NCBI RefSeq assembly: GCF_000227725.2 | Contig: NZ_MU255056.1 | Span: 2,675,658-2,726,189 of the forward strand | Reading direction: 5' to 3' | Length of the DNA stretch: 50,532 bases | Source: Thiorhodospira sibirica ATCC 700588 | GTDB taxonomy: Bacteria; Pseudomonadota; Gammaproteobacteria; Ectothiorhodospirales; Ectothiorhodospiraceae | Shown here: positions 50,531-50,532 of the stretch, in pieces | How positions within the stretch are numbered: position 1 is the first letter of the stretch | Layout of the letters: each line of letters opens with the position of its first letter | Notes under the pieces: model-generated | Databases searched by the model: none | What the model was told of the DNA's origin: nothing | Seen by the model: only the letters and a program-made list of their open reading frames with translations | Position numbers and translations under genes: made by a program

Positions 50531-50532
50531 AT

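Overview
The window looks like chromosomal DNA of a motile, probably nitrogen-fixing gammaproteobacterium. The evidence is the gene order fleQ-fleR-fliEFGHIJ, the order thrS-infC-rpmI-rplT-pheST-ihfA-merR, an HflD homologue, and NifB with a NifA/sigma-54 type promoter. I cannot name the genus. Base composition is moderately GC-rich. No rRNA, tRNA or CRISPR array was seen.

Layout. 1-1.1 kb: the end of an IS5-type transposase and a wrecked IS4-type transposase. 1.3-10.9 kb: a minus-strand chemosensory operon transcribed MCP, cheW, cheB, HEAT protein, cheR, cheY, cheA. Its receptor is a soluble tandem duplication of the signalling hairpin and its coupling protein has three CheW domains. 11.6-18.6 kb: secA, hflD, glgB, and an orphan Hpt/receiver pair. 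18.8-30.7 kb: the flagellar block fleQ, fleR, fliE, fliF, fliG, fliH, fliI, fliJ. No FleS kinase is encoded here, the FleR receiver lacks its phosphoacceptor aspartate, and FliH carries about 880 extra residues of repeats. 31-38.6 kb: the minus-strand translation operon thrS-infC-rpmI-rplT-pheS-pheT-ihfA-merR, with infC starting at ATC and two intra-operon hairpins. 38.8-40.2 kb: an insertion sequence with long flanking direct repeats upstream of thrS. 40.4-47.5 kb: an LpxH-type hydrolase, draG-like and nifB, phosphoglucomutase, and a secreted zinc metalloprotease. 47.6-50.5 kb: a mobile-element dump with an intact IS607-type tnpA/tnpB pair, the right end of a second TnpB-type element, the tail of a DNA methyltransferase, and an IS5-type fragment.

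How it fits together. FleQ probably drives fleR from a sigma-54 promoter (20346-20361), and FleR then drives the fli genes without classical phosphorylation. The che cluster presumably feeds CheY-P to the motor, with receptor and coupling proteins that are unusually multivalent. nifB and draG form one transcription unit under NifA/sigma-54 control. glgB and pgm both belong to glycogen metabolism but are not linked. The features most likely to be new are the tandem MCP with triple CheW, the giant FliH, and the kinase-less FleR.
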